A stretch of 64,000 nucleotides of DNA, taken from assembly GCF_024171945.1 (NCBI RefSeq), contig NZ_JAMTCR010000005.1:310001-374000 (forward strand), given 5' to 3'. The notes under the pieces are model-generated. The model was not told where the DNA came from and did no database searches. It saw only the letters and a program-made list of their open reading frames with translations. The translations under genes and the position numbers were made by a program. The DNA is from Actinokineospora globicatena. Lineage in GTDB: Bacteria > Actinomycetota > Actinomycetes > Mycobacteriales > Pseudonocardiaceae. Positions 62,603-64,000 of this stretch are shown piece after piece; the stretch's first letter is position 1, and every line of letters begins with the position of its first letter.

Positions 62603-63552
62603 CAGTGGTAGAGCGAGCCCGCGTTGACGACGGGGTGGGCCTCGTGGTCGCTGCACAGCACCACCAGCAGGTTGCTCACCATCGCCGCCTTGCGCTCCTC
62701 GTCGAGGTCGACCACCTCGCGCGCGGCCAGCCGGTCGAGCGCCAACTCCACCATCCCCACGGCCCCCTCCACGATCCGCGCCCTGGCCGCGACCACCGCG
62801 CCAGCCTGCTGCCTGCGCAGCATGGCGCCCGCGATCTCCGGCGCGTACGCCAGGTGCGTGATCCGGGACTCGATGACCCCGACCCCGGCGGCCTCCACCC
62901 TGGCCGCGATCTCCGCCGAGAGCCGCTGGGTGATCTCGTCGGCGTTGTCGCGCAAGGACAGCCCGCGCTCGTCGCCGTGCGAGTCGTACGGGTAGGTGGT
63001 GGCGATGTGGCGCACCGCGGTCTCGGTCTGGATCGCGACGAAGGCGATGAAGTCGTCCACCTCGAACACCGCCCGCGCGGTGTCCTGGACCTGCCACACC
63101 ACGACCGCGGCGATCTCGATCGGGCTGCCGTCGGCGTCGTTGACCTTCATCACCGCGGTCTCGTGGTTGCGGATCCTGGTGGACACCTTGCGCCGGGTGG
63201 TGAACGGGTTGACCCAGCGCAGCCCGTCGAGCCGCACGGTGCCGGTGTAGCGGCCGAGGAACTGCACGACCCTGGCCTCACCCGGGGCGACCATGGTCAA
63301 CCCGCCCCCGGTGACGGCCGCGGCGATGGTGATCAGCACCCCGAACACGAGCGCGGCCACGCTCGCACCCTGGCCGAGTTCGATCTCGCCACCCAGCGCG
63401 ACGACCCCCACCGCGGCGAGGGCGAGCCCGCCGAGCGCGATGACCACCGCCCCGGCGGCGATTGGCAGGCCTGCCGCCCCGAACGCGGGCTTCTCCCGGA
63501 CGTGCGGCGCGGGCAACAACGGTCGGTCGAAGTCGTCGGGCGTGGTGTTCAC
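62602..63552 (-). CDS. SPFH/band-7 domain membrane protein
   Basis: 316 residues. Two N-terminal transmembrane helices ([50 protein letters not shown]) are followed by the SPFH domain: [79 protein letters not shown]. Scaffold-like proteins of this type organise membrane microdomains. The partner is unknown; the RHH protein is encoded immediately after it. Confidence 0.9.
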   Translation of the reverse strand: MNTTPDDFDRPLLPAPHVREKPAFGAAGLPIAAGAVVIALGGLALAAVGVVALGGEIELGQGASVAALVFGVLITIAAAVTGGGLTMVAPGEARVVQFLGRYTGTVRLDGLRWVNPFTTRRKVSTRIRNHETAVMKVNDADGSPIEIAAVVVWQVQDTARAVFEVDDFIAFVAIQTETAVRHIATTYPYDSHGDERGLSLRDNADEITQRLSAEIAARVEAAGVGVIESRITHLAYAPEIAGAMLRRQQAGAVVAARARIVEGAVGMVELALDRLAAREVVDLDEERKAAMVSNLLVVLCSDHEAHPVVNAGSLYH

Positions 63553-63661
63553 GGGTGCCTCCAGGGGCTAGCTCAGCTCTAGCAAAGTGATATCACTTTT
63601 TCGCCGAGAGGGCTACCCCGGGTATGCCGAACAGGCCCGGTGCCGGGTCGGGCGGAGGTGG

Positions 63662-64000
63662 CTAGTGCCAGCCGTAGCGGGTGCGCAGGGTGTCGGCGAC
63701 CAGCTCGAAGCGCTCGCGGTCCAGGACCGAGCCCTCGCGGCGGATGTCGTGCTCGCCGAGGCCGAACAGGCGGTCCAGGCGCAGGTAGGAGACGCGGCCG
63801 TTGCGGTCCCAGGCGCCGCTGCCCAGCTCGAGGGTCTCGTCCTCCTCGTGCGGGCGGGGCGGCTTGCTGGAGAGCATCAGCGCCCGCAGCGACGAGCCGG
63901 TGCGGCCCACGACCAGCAGCGGCCGGTCCTTGCCGCGCTCCGGGTCGTCCTCGTAGGGCACCCACGCCCAGACGATCTCGCCGGGATCGGCGTCGCCGTC
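63662..64000 (-). CDS. PemK/MazF-like protein, 5' end outside the window
   Basis: At least 112 residues; the frame stays open to the last base. The visible sequence DPGEIVWAWVPYEDDPERGKDRPLLVVGRTGSSLRALMLSSKP has the PemK/MazF core strand pattern (GEIVW... KDRPLLVVG). The C-terminus is long (ERFELVADTLRTRYGWH). In actinobacteria this subgroup is often found without an antitoxin beside it and may not be a toxin. A GTG at 63961 is internal, as upstream codons continue the fold. Confidence 0.75.
   Translation of the reverse strand, partial: DGDADPGEIVWAWVPYEDDPERGKDRPLLVVGRTGSSLRALMLSSKPPRPHEEDETLELGSGAWDRNGRVSYLRLDRLFGLGEHDIRREGSVLDRERFELVADTLRTRYGWH

Noticed and set aside
62602..63097. Longer version of the RHH protein
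   Set aside because: The upstream part of that open frame lies inside the SPFH gene and is low-complexity; the ATG at 62602 starts the RHH fold.

Overview
This is very GC-rich chromosomal DNA (by eye about 70% GC, GTG starts common) from an actinomycete. The backbone runs tig-clpP1-clpP2-clpX, valS-folC-DUF4233-ndk, rne-rplU-rpmA-obgE-proB, nadD-rsfS-gpgP-octT, degV-comEA-comEC-holA-rpsT. This is the order of the Mycobacterium tuberculosis segment Rv2462c to Rv2412, with lineage-specific genes inserted between the conserved groups. Those inserts (FdhF/YdeP oxidoreductase, DUF5753/DUF397 regulators, the SCO5389-like protein, alpha-lytic-type protease) suggest a Pseudonocardiales-type organism. 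That placement is inference; no rRNA or other marker is present. Layout: 0-2 kb has a small membrane protein, an SCO5389-like protein and a flavin monooxygenase. 2.2-6.7 kb is the trigger factor and Clp protease block. 7-21 kb is an accessory block: esterase, CaiB-type CoA-transferase translationally coupled to fdhD, secreted S1 protease with a chitin-binding tail, SDR, FAD oxidoreductase, mycoredoxin, formate-dehydrogenase-like molybdoenzyme, and a second, short valine-tRNA ligase. 21-27 kb has housekeeping valS, an XRE/DUF397 regulatory locus, folC and DUF4233. 27-31 kb holds a five-gene operon of ECF sigma factor, zinc-finger membrane protein, ABC ATPase and two membrane proteins. 31-41.4 kb has a PhoD-like phosphatase, ndk, a DrrABC-type exporter, two radical-SAM-family genes, an acetyltransferase and a subtilisin. 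41.5-48 kb is RNase E to proB. 48-51 kb has a RecQ helicase ending in a phosphoribosyltransferase-like motif, and a nitroreductase. 51.3-61.3 kb is the nadD to holA block with thrC inverted inside it behind a SAM-I riboswitch. 61.4-64 kb has a thioesterase, rpsT, an RHH protein, an SPFH protein and the 3' part of a PemK/MazF-like gene cut by the window edge. How it works together: the backbone covers protein folding and turnover (Tig, ClpP1P2X), tRNA charging and folate (ValS, FolC), RNA turnover and ribosome assembly (RNase E, L21, L27, Obg, S20, RsfS), NAD and proline synthesis, glucosylglycerate metabolism (GpgP, OctT), DNA uptake (ComEA, ComEC) and replication (HolA). FdhD probably activates the molybdoenzyme located 5 kb away. 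Regulatory signals are unusually readable. Eight genes have a TANNNT hexamer 6-8 nt before the start codon, which predicts leaderless mRNAs. Several strong hairpin terminators flank operons. A paired DnaA-box motif with exactly 19-bp spacing recurs in four intergenic sites. No CRISPR array, insertion sequence, rRNA or convincing tRNA was seen, and no complete biosynthetic gene cluster.
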